DNA of 64,000 nucleotides from Methylorubrum populi (GTDB taxonomy: Bacteria; Pseudomonadota; Alphaproteobacteria; Rhizobiales; Beijerinckiaceae), in NCBI GenBank assembly GCA_036946625.1, contig JAQIIU010000001.1, positions 1 through 64,000 of the forward strand. The letters are read 5' to 3'. Shown here piece after piece: positions 8,611 to 16,985 of the stretch. Numbering within the stretch: the stretch's first letter is position 1; each line of letters starts with the position of its first letter. Both the position numbers and the translations under genes were made by a program. A model generated the notes under the pieces. The model did no database searches. It had not been told where the DNA came from and saw only the letters and a list, made by a program, of their open reading frames with translations.

Positions 8611-9869
8611 CCGCACGACCCGAGCGCATCGTCGTCGTCGGCGCCTCGCTGGCGGGCCTGGCCGCCGCCCATCGCTTACGCGAGCGCGGCTTTGCCGGCT
8701 CCCTCACCCTGGTCGGCGACGAGCCCCACCTCCCCTACGACCGGCCGCCGCTCTCCAAGCAGGTGCTGCGCGGGCTCTGCACCGCCGACACCACCCTGCC
8801 CCGCCATCCCGACCTGCGAGCGGAGTTCCGCCTCGGCCGGCCGGCGACCCGGCTCGACCCTGCTGCGCGTACGGTCGAACTCGGCGATGGCAGCCGCCTG
8901 CCCTACGACCGCCTGCTGATCGCCACCGGCACCCGGGCGCGGCCCTGGCCCGCATCGGAAGAAGCGGCCCTCGACGGCGTCTTCACCCTGCGCGGTCGCG
9001 ACGACGCACGGCGGCTCGGCGCACGACTTCAGGCGAAGCCGCGCCGCGTCGTCCTCGTCGGCGGCGGCTTCATCGGCTTCGAGATGGCCTCGACCTGCCG
9101 CGACTTGCGTCTCCCCGTCACCCTGCTGGTGCGCGACGCCGTACCGTTGGCCGCCGCCCTCGGTCCGCGCCTCGGCGGCCTCGTCGGCGAGGTGGCGCGC
9201 GAAAAGGGCGTCGACCTGCGCCTGAAGACCGAGATCGAGCGGATGGAGGCGGAAGGCGACCGGCTCGCCGCCGTGACGCTGAAGGACGGCGAGCGGATCG
9301 AGACCGACTGCCTCGTCGCGGCGATCGGGACGCTGCGCAACGTCGAGTGGCTCGACGGCTCCGGGCTGGAGGCCGACGCCAAGGGTTTGCGCTGCGACGC
9401 CTTCTGCCGAGCCCTCCTCCGCGACGGGAGCGTGGCCGCGGGCGTGTTCGCGGCCGGCGACGTGGCGCGCTGGCCGAACCCGCACGACGACGACGCGCTG
9501 GTGGCGGTCGAGCACTGGGGCAACGCCCGGGCGCAAGCGGAGACCGTTGCGGACAACATGCTGGCCGGCGACGCCTCGGCCATGCGCCGCCACGACCACC
9601 TGCCCGATTTCTGGTCGCAGCAATTCGGCCTGACGATCAAGCTCGTCGGCCTGACCGAGGGCGCCGATGCCTTCGCGGTGATGCACGGCTCCCTGGAGGA
9701 GCGCCGCCTCGTGGCCGCCTTCGGACGTGACGGCCGCACCATCGCCGCGGCCTCGATCGACAGCGCCCGCTGGCTGCCGGCCTACAAGGCCGCGATCCGC
9801 GAGCGCGCCCCCTTCCCGCCGATCGGGGATGCCCTCGACCAGACCCGCATCCGTGTGCAGGACCCGTGA
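8607..9869 (+). CDS. NAD(P)H:ferredoxin reductase (FAD-dependent pyridine nucleotide-disulfide family)
   Basis: A 420-residue flavoprotein starting at GTG 8607. The FAD Rossmann motif VVVGASLAGLAAAHRL is at the N-terminus; PYDRPPLSK is the signature of ferredoxin/rubredoxin reductases. The NAD(P)H-binding VVLVGGGFIGFEMAS lies mid-protein, and the second FAD motif GVFAAGDVARW is near residue 290, followed by a reductase C-terminal domain. It moves electrons from NAD(P)H to the ferredoxin encoded immediately upstream. Overlap with that gene and proximity to the P450 make a three-component class I operon. Confidence 0.93.
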   Translation: MTARPERIVVVGASLAGLAAAHRLRERGFAGSLTLVGDEPHLPYDRPPLSKQVLRGLCTADTTLPRHPDLRAEFRLGRPATRLDPAARTVELGDGSRLPYDRLLIATGTRARPWPASEEAALDGVFTLRGRDDARRLGARLQAKPRRVVLVGGGFIGFEMASTCRDLRLPVTLLVRDAVPLAAALGPRLGGLVGEVAREKGVDLRLKTEIERMEAEGDRLAAVTLKDGERIETDCLVAAIGTLRNVEWLDGSGLEADAKGLRCDAFCRALLRDGSVAAGVFAAGDVARWPNPHDDDALVAVEHWGNARAQAETVADNMLAGDASAMRRHDHLPDFWSQQFGLTIKLVGLTEGADAFAVMHGSLEERRLVAAFGRDGRTIAAASIDSARWLPAYKAAIRERAPFPPIGDALDQTRIRVQDP

Positions 9870-9906
9870 TTCACATTCCAAAGCCCGCGCGGCGCCTGAG
9901 CGAAGC

Positions 9907-9944
9907 GGATTTTCCGCATCGCGCAGCGATCCATCGGAAAATCC
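9907..9944 (+). promoter_or_regulatory. Hairpin covering the P450 ribosome-binding site
   Basis: GGATTTTCCG (9907-9916) and CGGAAAATCC (9935-9944) form a perfect 10-bp stem with an 18-nt loop. The right arm contains the only purine-rich stretch (GGAAAA) before the P450 ATG at 9946. Folding would hide the ribosome site, so it could damp P450 translation relative to the ferredoxin and reductase. A role is inferred from position only; it may instead be a small intergenic repeat. Confidence 0.5.
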
Positions 9945-9945
9945 C

Positions 9946-11184
9946 ATGAGCGGAAGCACGCTGTTCGAACGGATCCTCGATCCCGCCAACCGGGCGAACC
10001 CCTACCCGCTCTACGCGGAGATGCGAAAGACCCCGGTCGCGCGGCAGGAGGACGGCACCTACGTCGTCAGCACCCATGCCGAGCTGGCGCGGCTGATCTC
10101 CGATCCGCGGATCAGCTCGGACGATCTGCCCGACCCCCGGAAATTCCGCTGGACCGGGCATCCGGTCACCGACCTGCTGGTGCGCCCGGTGCGGGCCGAG
10201 ATCCGCAAGCGGCACCGCCCCTTCATCTTCCGCGATCCGCCCGACCACGACCGCCTGCGGGCGCAGGTGATGCGCTGCTTCACGCCGGAGCGGGTGCGCG
10301 GCATGCGCGACAAGACGCAACGCATCACCGACGACCTGATCGGCAAGATGCGGGGGAAGGGACGCATCGACCTCGTCGACGACTTCTCCTACCCACTGCC
10401 CGTCACGGTGATCTGCGAGCTGCTCGGCGTGCCGCCGGAGGACGAGCCGCGGTTCCACGGCTGGGCGACGCAGCTCGCGACTGCCTTGGAGCCCAACCAG
10501 CGCGACGACGCGGAGACCCAGGCCAGGAACGAGGTCTGCTTCAATGAGATCGCCGACTACATCCGGGACCTGATCAAGGACAAGCGCAAGGCGCCGCAGG
10601 AGGACATTCTCTCCGATCTCGCGACCGACCGGGACGGGATGAACGACTACGACCTGATCGCCACCGCCGTGCTGCTGCTGGTGGCGGGCCACGAGACCAC
10701 GGTGAACCTGATCACCAACGGCATGCTGACGCTGCTGCGCTTCCCCGGGCATCTGGAGCGCCTGCGGGCCGAGCCGGAGACCGCGCCGCGCCTGATCGAG
10801 GAATTGCTGCGCTACGAGCCGCCGGTGCACTACCGCACCCGGCTGGCGCTGGCCGACATCCCGGTCGCCGGCACCACCATCCCGAAGGACGCGCCGGTGA
10901 TCCTCCTGCTCGCCGCCGGCAGCCGCGATCCCCTCCGCTTTCCCGATCCCGACCGCTTCGACCCGGACCGGCCCGACAACCGCCATCTCGGCTTCGGCGG
11001 CGGCCTGCACTACTGCGTCGGCGCCCCGCTCGCGCGGATCGAGGCGGAGGTGGCTTTGGTCTCCCTGGTGCGGCGGCTGAAGGGGCCGTCGCTGGTCAAG
11101 GACCCGCCGCCCTACCGCCCGGGTGCGTCGCTGCGGGGCCCGCGGCATCTGCCGCTGGCGCTGGAGGGGGTGGCGGACGAATGA
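9946..11184 (+). CDS. Cytochrome P450
   Basis: A 412-residue soluble bacterial P450. The I-helix oxygen-activation motif AGHETT is at 247-252, the K-helix ExxR is E286-R289 in EELLRYEPP, and the heme loop FGGGLHYCVG is at 350-359 with Cys357 as the proximal ligand. The enzyme hydroxylates a substrate that cannot be named from sequence; FIFRDPPDHDRLR resembles CYP families acting on terpenoids, fatty acids or xenobiotics. Its redox partners lie directly upstream, so the operon is self-contained. The start at 9946 follows a hairpin that may limit translation. No regulator or other biosynthetic gene is adjacent. Confidence 0.95.
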   Translation: MSGSTLFERILDPANRANPYPLYAEMRKTPVARQEDGTYVVSTHAELARLISDPRISSDDLPDPRKFRWTGHPVTDLLVRPVRAEIRKRHRPFIFRDPPDHDRLRAQVMRCFTPERVRGMRDKTQRITDDLIGKMRGKGRIDLVDDFSYPLPVTVICELLGVPPEDEPRFHGWATQLATALEPNQRDDAETQARNEVCFNEIADYIRDLIKDKRKAPQEDILSDLATDRDGMNDYDLIATAVLLLVAGHETTVNLITNGMLTLLRFPGHLERLRAEPETAPRLIEELLRYEPPVHYRTRLALADIPVAGTTIPKDAPVILLLAAGSRDPLRFPDPDRFDPDRPDNRHLGFGGGLHYCVGAPLARIEAEVALVSLVRRLKGPSLVKDPPPYRPGASLRGPRHLPLALEGVADE

Positions 11185-11202
11185 TTTCACCCGGGCGCCG
11201 GG

Positions 11203-11230
11203 CCCCTCTCCCCGCAAGCGGGGCGAGGGG
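11203..11230. repeat. Short intergenic hairpin of the CCCCTCTCCCC type
   Basis: The arms CCCCTCTCCCCGC and GCGGGGCGAGGGG pair with one mismatch around a two-base centre. Near-identical elements occur at 55461-55488 and, in extended form, at 63491-63543, so it is a repeated element. It lies 18 bp after the P450 stop and may also act as a transcript 3' end. Confidence 0.65.
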
Positions 11231-11294
11231 ATGCGCACGCGGCGCGCCGGAAAAGATGCGTCGGACGCCATCCGGTCGATGCGTTCGTGTCCTG

Positions 11295-11387
11295 CGTCCT
11301 TGCGAGGCGAAGCCGTGGCAAACCAGGGCGCGCCCTTTCCGGACCTGTCGCGCCCTGGATCGCTTCGCGGCCGCTCGCGATGACGGC
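11295..11387. repeat. Dispersed palindromic repeat of the GTCATTGCGAG/CGAAGCGATCCAG type
   Basis: The left half has TTGCGAGGCGAAGC and CCAGGGCGCG; the right half is the imperfect complement ending CTCGCGATGACG. Related copies lie at 24536-24625, 44001-44060, 56464-56549 and 60375-60467. All are between genes, never inside them. Confidence 0.8.
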
Positions 11388-11420
11388 GTGAGGCGAGACC
11401 CGAAGCGATCAAGCGGAAAC

Positions 11421-11458
11421 GGCAAAAAGAAAAGCGCCCGGCCTCTCGGTCGGGCGCT
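11421..11458 (-). terminator. Intrinsic terminator after rplA
   Basis: AGCGCCCG (11433-11440) pairs with CGGGCGCT (11451-11458). On the minus strand the stem is followed by TTTTCTTTTTG. It lies about 30 bp past the rplA stop and ends the secE-nusG-rplK-rplA transcript here, before any rplJ or rplL. Confidence 0.9.
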
Positions 11459-11486
11459 CTCGCAAAGACGTCCCTGCGGACGCGTC

Positions 11487-12185
11487 CTACGCGGTCAGGA
11501 CCGTGGAGGGTTCGACCTTCACGCCCGGGCCCATCGTCGAGGTGACGGCGATGCGCTGGATGTAGGTGCCCTTGGCGCCGGCGGGCTTCGCCTTGGCGAC
11601 CGCGTCGGCGAAGGCCTTGATGTTCTCGACGAGCTTCCGCTCGTCGAAGGACACCTTGCCGACGCCGGCGTGGATGATGCCGGCCTTCTCGACCCGGAAC
11701 TCGACCGCGCCGCCCTTGGCGGCGGCGACCGCGCCCTTCACGTCCATGGTGACGGTGCCGACCTTCGGGTTCGGCATCAGGCCGCGCGGGCCCAGCACCT
11801 TGCCGAGACGGCCGACGAGCGGCATCAGGTCCGGTGTCGCGATGCAGCGATCGAACTCGATCTTGCCGCCCTGGACGATCTCCAGAAGATCCTCGGCGCC
11901 GACGATGTCGGCACCGGCTGACCTAGCGTCGTCCGCCTTGGCGCCGCGGGCGAAGACCGCCACACGGACCGTCCGGCCGGAGCCGTTCGGCAGGTTGCAG
12001 ACGCCGCGGACCATCTGGTCGGCGTGGCGCGGGTCGACGCCGAGATTCATCGAGATCTCGACGGTCTCGTCGAACTTGGCCGAAGCCTTCGACTTCACCA
12101 GCTTGACCGCCTCGTCGATGGCGTAGAGCTTGGTCGGCTCCAGACCCTCGCGGGCGGCGCGGATGCGCTTTCCTTCGCGTGCCAT
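11487..12185 (-). CDS. rplA: 50S ribosomal protein L1
   Basis: A 232-residue protein with the L1 signature [20 protein letters not shown] followed by [12 protein letters not shown]1 binds 23S rRNA at the L1 stalk, moves E-site tRNA, and in many bacteria represses its own L11-L1 mRNA. ATG 12185 follows a purine-rich site 11 bp after rplK. The gene is the last of the trnW-secE-nusG-rplK-rplA group and is followed by a terminator. Confidence 0.98.
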   Translation of the reverse strand: MAREGKRIRAAREGLEPTKLYAIDEAVKLVKSKASAKFDETVEISMNLGVDPRHADQMVRGVCNLPNGSGRTVRVAVFARGAKADDARSAGADIVGAEDLLEIVQGGKIEFDRCIATPDLMPLVGRLGKVLGPRGLMPNPKVGTVTMDVKGAVAAAKGGAVEFRVEKAGIIHAGVGKVSFDERKLVENIKAFADAVAKAKPAGAKGTYIQRIAVTSTMGPGVKVEPSTVLTA

Positions 12186-12196
12186 GTCGCCCTCCC

Positions 12197-12646
12197 TCAG
12201 GCCGTGACTTCGAGGCCCATGGCCCGCGCGGAACCGCGGATCATGGCGACGGCGGAATCAACGCTGTCGCAGTTGAGGTCGGGCATCTTCTTCTCGGCGA
12301 TCTCGCGGAGCTGGGCCTCGGAGATCTTGCCGACGGTCCCGCCCTTGCCCGGGGTCTTGGAGCCGGAGGCCGGCTTCTTGCCGAGCTTCAGGCCCGCCGC
12401 CTTCTTCAGGAAGAAGGTGACCGGAGGCTGCTTCATCTCGAAGGTGAAGGAGCGATCCTGATACGCGGTGATGATCACCGGGATCGGGGTCCCCTTCTCC
12501 ATCTGCGCGGTCTTCGCGTTGAAGGCCTTGCAGAATTCCATGATGTTGAGGCCGCGCTGACCGAGCGCGGGGCCGATCGGCGGCGACGGGTTGGCGGCGC
12601 CGGCCGGGACCTGAAGCTTCACGTAGCCCGTGATCTTCTTCGCCAT
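12197..12646 (-). CDS. rplK: 50S ribosomal protein L11
   Basis: A 149-residue protein beginning [20 protein letters not shown] and containing the proline switch [20 protein letters not shown] and FFLKKAAGL. The C-terminal rRNA-binding region ends with the family signature [21 protein letters not shown]11 forms the GTPase-associated centre of the large subunit. A 277-bp spacer containing an inverted heptamer array separates it from nusG, which is longer than usual for this operon. Confidence 0.98.
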   Translation of the reverse strand: MAKKITGYVKLQVPAGAANPSPPIGPALGQRGLNIMEFCKAFNAKTAQMEKGTPIPVIITAYQDRSFTFEMKQPPVTFFLKKAAGLKLGKKPASGSKTPGKGGTVGKISEAQLREIAEKKMPDLNCDSVDSAVAMIRGSARAMGLEVTA

Positions 12647-12769
12647 GGGACTGCTCCCAAGATTTGCGCGTCCCCGCGCTGCCTCGGCACGGACGGACGG
12701 GCGGTTGCAGGTCGCGGTGCGATCCGAACGCGATCCCGGAGGCGAAGCCGGGCGGATCTCCCGCGGTCG

Positions 12770-12917
12770 ATGGCGAATGGCGAATGGCGAATGGCGAATG
12801 GGGCCGTGCCCCAGCTCGCCGGTCGCCAACGACATTGCCGGAGGACGATCGGCGGATGGCTCGGCGCCGGAAGGCCTGACACCTTCCGTTCGCCATTCGC
12901 CATTCGCCATTCGCCCC
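12770..12917. repeat. Inverted heptamer tandem array between nusG and rplK
   Basis: Four tandem copies of ATGGCGA occupy 12770-12797. The reverse complement, in register, runs 12889-12915. The two arms form a perfect 27-bp stem around a 90-nt loop. In the nusG-rplK mRNA this would be a very stable long hairpin inside the operon. The exact 7-bp periodicity points to slipped-strand expansion. No open frame is likely here. Confidence 0.9.
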
Positions 12918-12923
12918 TTACGA

Positions 12924-13457
12924 TCAGGCCTTCTCGACCTGCCCGTATTCCAGCTCGACCGGGGTGGCGCGGCCGAAGATCGACACCGCCACCTTGAGGC
13001 GCGAGCGGGCCTCGTCGATCTCCTCGACGGTGCCGTTGAAGGAGGCGAAGGGGCCGTCTGAGACGCGCACCGTCTCGCCGATCTCGAAGGAGACCGTGTG
13101 CTTGGGGCGGTCCACGCCCTCCTGCACCTGCCCCTTGATGCGCTCGGCCTCCACATCCGGGATCGGCACCGGCTTGGCCTTGTCGGCGCCGAGGAAGCCG
13201 GTCACCTTCGGGGTGTTCTTGATGAGGTGGTAGACCTCGTCCGTCAGGTCGCACTTCACCAGCACGTAACCGGGGAAGAATTTCCGCTCGGCATCGACCT
13301 TGCGGCCTCGCCGGACCTCGGTGACCTTCTCGGTCGGCACCATGACCTCGTCGAACAGCTCGGTCAGCCCGCGCTGGGCCGCCTGGTCCTTGATGGACTG
13401 GGCGACCTTGTTCTCGAAGTTCGAGTAGGCGTGGACGATGTACCAGCGCTTCGACAC
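12924..13457 (-). CDS. nusG: Transcription termination/antitermination protein NusG
   Basis: 177 residues from GTG 13457, giving the standard N-terminus [19 protein letters not shown]. The NGN domain contains [12 protein letters not shown], and the C-terminal KOW domain contains [19 protein letters not shown]. NusG rides on RNA polymerase, increases processivity and links to Rho or the ribosome. TTG 13469 is in frame but lies directly on the GAGGAG site (13470-13475), so GTG 13457 is preferred. It follows secE by about 46 bp. Confidence 0.97.
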   Translation of the reverse strand: MSKRWYIVHAYSNFENKVAQSIKDQAAQRGLTELFDEVMVPTEKVTEVRRGRKVDAERKFFPGYVLVKCDLTDEVYHLIKNTPKVTGFLGADKAKPVPIPDVEAERIKGQVQEGVDRPKHTVSFEIGETVRVSDGPFASFNGTVEEIDEARSRLKVAVSIFGRATPVELEYGQVEKA

Positions 13458-13503
13458 GGGTCTTCTCAACTCCTCGGCGTTCTCGAAGAACGCCCGCGAT
13501 GAT

Positions 13504-13806
13504 TCAGGCGCCGATCCCGAGGATCAGGCTGACGGCGAAGCGCAGCACCTGATCGACGGCGACGAAGAACAGGCTCGCCACCACCACCATGATGAACACC
13601 ATCACGGTGGTGATCGTGGTCTCCTTGCGGGTCGGCCACGTGACCTTGCGGGCCTCGTCGCGCACCTCGCCCAGGAACTCCGCCGGGCCCACGCGCTTCG
13701 GCGCGGGACGGGCCGGCGGGGTCGCGCGCTGGGGCGCTGCGGGCGCCGCGCCGCGATGGGGTCCGCGCGCCGCGTCGGCTTTCTTGGTCGCTTCGTTCGA
13801 TGCCAT
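13504..13806 (-). CDS. secE: Preprotein translocase subunit SecE
   Basis: A 100-residue protein. An Ala/Pro-rich N-terminal extension of about 38 residues precedes the conserved PAEFLGEVRDEARKVTWPTR, followed by one membrane segment (TTVMVFIMVVVASLFFVAVD). SecE clamps SecY in the inner-membrane translocon. ATG 13806 is used because it gives the shortest sensible protein. It lies directly downstream of tRNA-Trp, as in many proteobacteria. Confidence 0.97.
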   Translation of the reverse strand: MASNEATKKADAARGPHRGAAPAAPQRATPPARPAPKRVGPAEFLGEVRDEARKVTWPTRKETTITTVMVFIMVVVASLFFVAVDQVLRFAVSLILGIGA

Positions 13807-13979
13807 GGCGCAACTGAAACCGGACAGGGTTCCGGGAACCGCCGATCGCGGTGCGGGGACGGAAACGTCCCGCACCGACGGCCTCTGAGGATCTCGGAAT
13901 GCGCCCGCTCTAGCGCAAGTGATCCGGCTTGTCGATGGGTTCGGAAGGGCTGCCGCTCGCGGGCGGTTCGCGTGCGCCG

Positions 13980-14056
13980 TGGCAGGAGTGGAGGGACTCG
14001 AACCCCCAACCCCCGGTTTTGGAGACCGGTGCTCTGACCAGTTGAGCTACACTCCT
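13980..14056 (-). tRNA. trnW: tRNA-Trp (CCA anticodon)
   Basis: A 77-nt cloverleaf on the minus strand. The acceptor stem AGGAGTG pairs with CACTCCT, the D arm contains GCTCAACTGGTCAGAGC, the anticodon loop is CTCCAAA (anticodon CCA), and the T arm contains GGTTCGAGTCC. The CCA end is encoded. It sits upstream of secE in the same direction. Confidence 0.97.
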
Positions 14057-14126
14057 ACGGCGCGCGCGGCGCGGTTCGCCTCATGCCGCAAGCGGGCGCT
14101 CAAAGCAAGGGCGGAACGCGGCGTCA

Positions 14127-14164
14127 CCAGGGCCATCGCTTGAAGCGATGGCCCTGGTTTTCTT
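14127..14164 (+). terminator. Orphan terminator-like hairpin
   Basis: CCAGGGCCATCGCTT (14127-14141) and AAGCGATGGCCCTGG (14143-14157) form a perfect palindrome around one base, followed on the plus strand by TTTTCTT. All adjacent genes are on the minus strand, so no plus-strand gene explains it. It may be a repeat or may stop antisense transcription across trnW-secE. Confidence 0.55.
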
Positions 14165-14290
14165 GCCAGCCTCAGTCGCCGGCGCCCGCCTCCGCGGGCT
14201 CAGGCTTTCGCTCCGCTCGATGTTTCTCAGGACGAATGTCCTGACAAACCCGCTCCGCGCGGCGCTCTTGCCCGTGTCCCTTGGCGCCGC

Positions 14291-14310
14291 GAAGCCGCTC
14301 GAGCGGCTTC
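14291..14310. repeat. 20-bp perfect palindrome
   Basis: GAAGCCGCTCGAGCGGCTTC reads the same on both strands. It lies 20 bp beyond the thpR stop, in the 273-bp spacer that also holds the orphan hairpin. It could be a binding site or part of the 3' end of the thpR mRNA. Function is unknown. Confidence 0.5.
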
Positions 14311-14329
14311 GAGCGATGCCCTGGCGGCA

Positions 14330-14917
14330 TCACACGGGGCGCCGGCCGTCTTCTCCCTCGTCCGGCTCGCATTCGCCATCCGCGAACGGATAGGCCGCCT
14401 CCACGAGGTAGGGACCGCCGCCGCGGGAGGTTCGGGCCGAGAACAGGGCGGCGCGGTGCGCCGTGAAGGCCAGGCGGGGAAACACGCCGGCCTGCGTCAG
14501 CACCCGCGCCACCGCCTCCGGCGTGGCCTCGCGGTTGAGGCGGGCGAGCGTGACGTGGGGCGTGAACTTGCGCCGCTCCGGCGCGGCGCCGGCACGGCGG
14601 GCGATGCGCTCGTGCTCCTCCTGCAGGCCGGCCAGCTCCGGCGTGGGCACGACCGAGGCGTAGAGCGCCCGCGGCCGGTCGCCGCCGAAGCTCGCGAGCC
14701 CGTCGAGCGTGACGGCGAAGGCCGGGCGCGCCCGCGCCTCCCGCAGGCCGGCATCGACATCGGCGGCGACCACGTCGTCGATCTCGCCGAGGAAGAGCAG
14801 GGTGACGTGGTAGTCGCCCGGCTCGATCCAGCGGGCGCCGGGCAGGCCGCCGCGGAAGAACGACAGCCGTTCGGCGATCGCCGCCGGGATCTCGAGACCG
14901 GTGAACAGGCGCGGCAT
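14330..14917 (-). CDS. thpR: RNA 2',3'-cyclic phosphodiesterase (2'-5' RNA ligase family)
   Basis: A 195-residue 2H phosphoesterase. The two catalytic HxT motifs are HVTLLFLG near residue 37 and HVTLARLN near residue 120, the normal spacing. The N-terminus MPRLFTGLEIP is typical. The enzyme opens 2',3'-cyclic phosphates on RNA; the ligase activity named for the family is a reverse reaction seen in vitro. The gene starts 2 bp after the arylesterase stop, so the two are co-transcribed. Confidence 0.93.
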   Translation of the reverse strand: MPRLFTGLEIPAAIAERLSFFRGGLPGARWIEPGDYHVTLLFLGEIDDVVAADVDAGLREARARPAFAVTLDGLASFGGDRPRALYASVVPTPELAGLQEEHERIARRAGAAPERRKFTPHVTLARLNREATPEAVARVLTQAGVFPRLAFTAHRAALFSARTSRGGGPYLVEAAYPFADGECEPDEGEDGRRPV

Positions 14918-14919
14918 CG

Positions 14920-15597
14920 CTACGGACCCTTCCGCTCCAGGCGGTCCACGAAGGTCTCGGCGGTGGGCAGGATGCCCTCGACGATCCGCTCGACGCCCTT
15001 GGCCGTGGGGTGCAGCCCGTCATCCATGGTGTCGGCGCGCCGGCCCGCCACGCCGTCGAGGAAGAACGGGTAGAGGACGAGGCCGTGCGCCTTGGCGAGA
15101 TCGGGATAGATCGCGTCGAAGCGGGCGCGGTACTCGGTGCCGAGATTGGGCGCGGCCAGCATGCCGGCGAGCAGCACCGGGATGCCGCGCTCCTTCAGCC
15201 GCACGATGATCGTGTCGAGCGCCTTGCGGGTCACCGTCGGATCGATGCCGCGCAGCATGTCGTTGGCGCCGAGTTCGAGGATCACCCCTTGGGTGCCCTC
15301 GGGCACCGACCAGTCGAGCCGGTCGAGCCCGCCGGTGCTGGTGTCGCCCGACACGCCGGCATTGGCGATCTCGACCCGGTGCCCCTTGGCCTTCAAGGCC
15401 CGCTCCAGCACCGCGGGGAAGGCGGCCTCGGCCGGCAGGCGGTAGCCCGCGGTGAGGCTGTCGCCGAAGGCGACGAGCTTGAGCGGCGCGTCGGCGGCCC
15501 GCCCGGCGCCGGGAAGGAGGCCGGCGGCGCCCGCGAGCGTGGCTGCGGCGAAGAGGAGCATCAGCACGGCCCTGCGCCGGGGGCGGGGCGGCCCCAC
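14920..15597 (-). CDS. tesA: Periplasmic GDSL arylesterase/acyl-CoA thioesterase I type
   Basis: SGNH hydrolase with block I AFGDSLTAGYRL (nucleophile Ser), block III ELGANDMLRGID and block V DDGLHPTAKG (catalytic Asp/His). A signal peptide precedes it: the basic RPRRR, the hydrophobic VLMLLFAAATLAGAAGLL and the cleavage site GRAADA. The start is uncertain: GTG 15597 keeps the basic n-region, whereas GTG 15567 and ATG 15561 lie within or just before the hydrophobic core and would remove it; none has a clear ribosome site. The gene is divergent from a YbbA-type ABC ATPase, the same pairing as tesA-ybbA in enterobacteria, which supports the assignment. Confidence 0.88.
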   Translation of the reverse strand: MGPPRPRRRAVLMLLFAAATLAGAAGLLPGAGRAADAPLKLVAFGDSLTAGYRLPAEAAFPAVLERALKAKGHRVEIANAGVSGDTSTGGLDRLDWSVPEGTQGVILELGANDMLRGIDPTVTRKALDTIIVRLKERGIPVLLAGMLAAPNLGTEYRARFDAIYPDLAKAHGLVLYPFFLDGVAGRRADTMDDGLHPTAKGVERIVEGILPTAETFVDRLERKGP

Positions 15598-15771
15598 ATC
15601 GGGGCGGGGCGTCTCGCGCCGGGGGCGCGAGCGTGACACAAGCCCGTCACCGGATTCGGCTTCCGCCTCGTGCGCGTGGTGCAAGGCCGTGTCCTGGTGC
15701 AAAGCCGTGTCCTTTCGCTCGAACCTGTCCGTGTGGCTCTCAAGCCCCTTGCCAAGATCGGTCGGTGCCTG

Positions 15772-16455
<684 letters not shown>

Positions 16456-16469
16456 CGGCAGCGCCTGGA

Positions 16470-16515
16470 GCGTCGTCTTTTCAGACAAGCCGGCAGCCAC
16501 CTTTCGGGACGAGGC
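16470..16515. repeat. 46-bp dispersed palindromic repeat, copy 2
   Basis: It has the same length and core as the element at 5068-5113, with arms GCGTCGTC/GACGAGGC. It lies 14 bp after the ybbA stop, exactly where a permease gene would be expected to start. Confidence 0.75.
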
Positions 16516-16642
16516 TCTTAAGCGGAAAACCTCTCGGAGCGCGGCAACCTCCGAAAGGCGAGAAAGCCCAAGAAAGCCGTTGAGTGGTTCAGCCGACCTT
16601 CCTCGCACGGCGTCTCGACGCGTGCCGAGGGCGCGGAAAAGC

Positions 16643-16849
16643 TCAGGCGCTCGGCGGTGCGCCGATTCGGGCGCGGAGCCGGGCCCGCAGGTTCTGGTTG
16701 GCGGCGCTGCGGTCGGCATCGAGCGCCCACATCAGGCGCAGGAGCCGGCTGATCGGCAGGGCCCGGTCCTCGATCGCTTCGGCAACCTGCTGCTGGAGGG
16801 ATTTCGAGGTCGTCATCACCGTCTCGGCCGTGCTCTGCATGGATCGCAT
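16643..16849 (-). CDS. Small hypothetical protein, 68 residues
   Basis: The frame has strongly GC-biased third positions like the real genes around it. The product is mostly helical (MTTSKSLQQQVAEAIEDRAL, then ISRLLRLMWALDADRSAAN) with a basic tail. No known domain was recognised. Several Met codons (16849, 16840, 16816) could start it. It stands alone between the ybbA repeat and a HAD phosphatase. Confidence 0.6.
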   Translation of the reverse strand: MRSMQSTAETVMTTSKSLQQQVAEAIEDRALPISRLLRLMWALDADRSAANQNLRARLRARIGAPPSA

Positions 16850-16985
16850 CCGGAAGCGGGCTCGCCCCCGCGGGGCGCGCTCTTAAACGGTTCCAAATCG
16901 CGACGCCATAGGTTTGCCGGCTCGCGGTTAGCGGCTCCCTCAAGCGGCGGATCGACAGCCCACGGGTTTTCGACGCCCGCTCCCC

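Larger units (their letters stand above)
11185..11486. other. 302-bp gene-free stretch between P450 and rplA
   Basis: This convergent intergenic space holds a C-rich hairpin (11203-11230), a dispersed palindromic repeat (11295-11387) and the minus-strand terminator of the rplK-rplA operon (11421-11458). No plausible coding frame was found. Confidence 0.7.

Noticed and set aside
12770-12917. Heptamer array as a CRISPR
   Set aside because: Repeats are 7 bp with no spacers and no cas genes are nearby.
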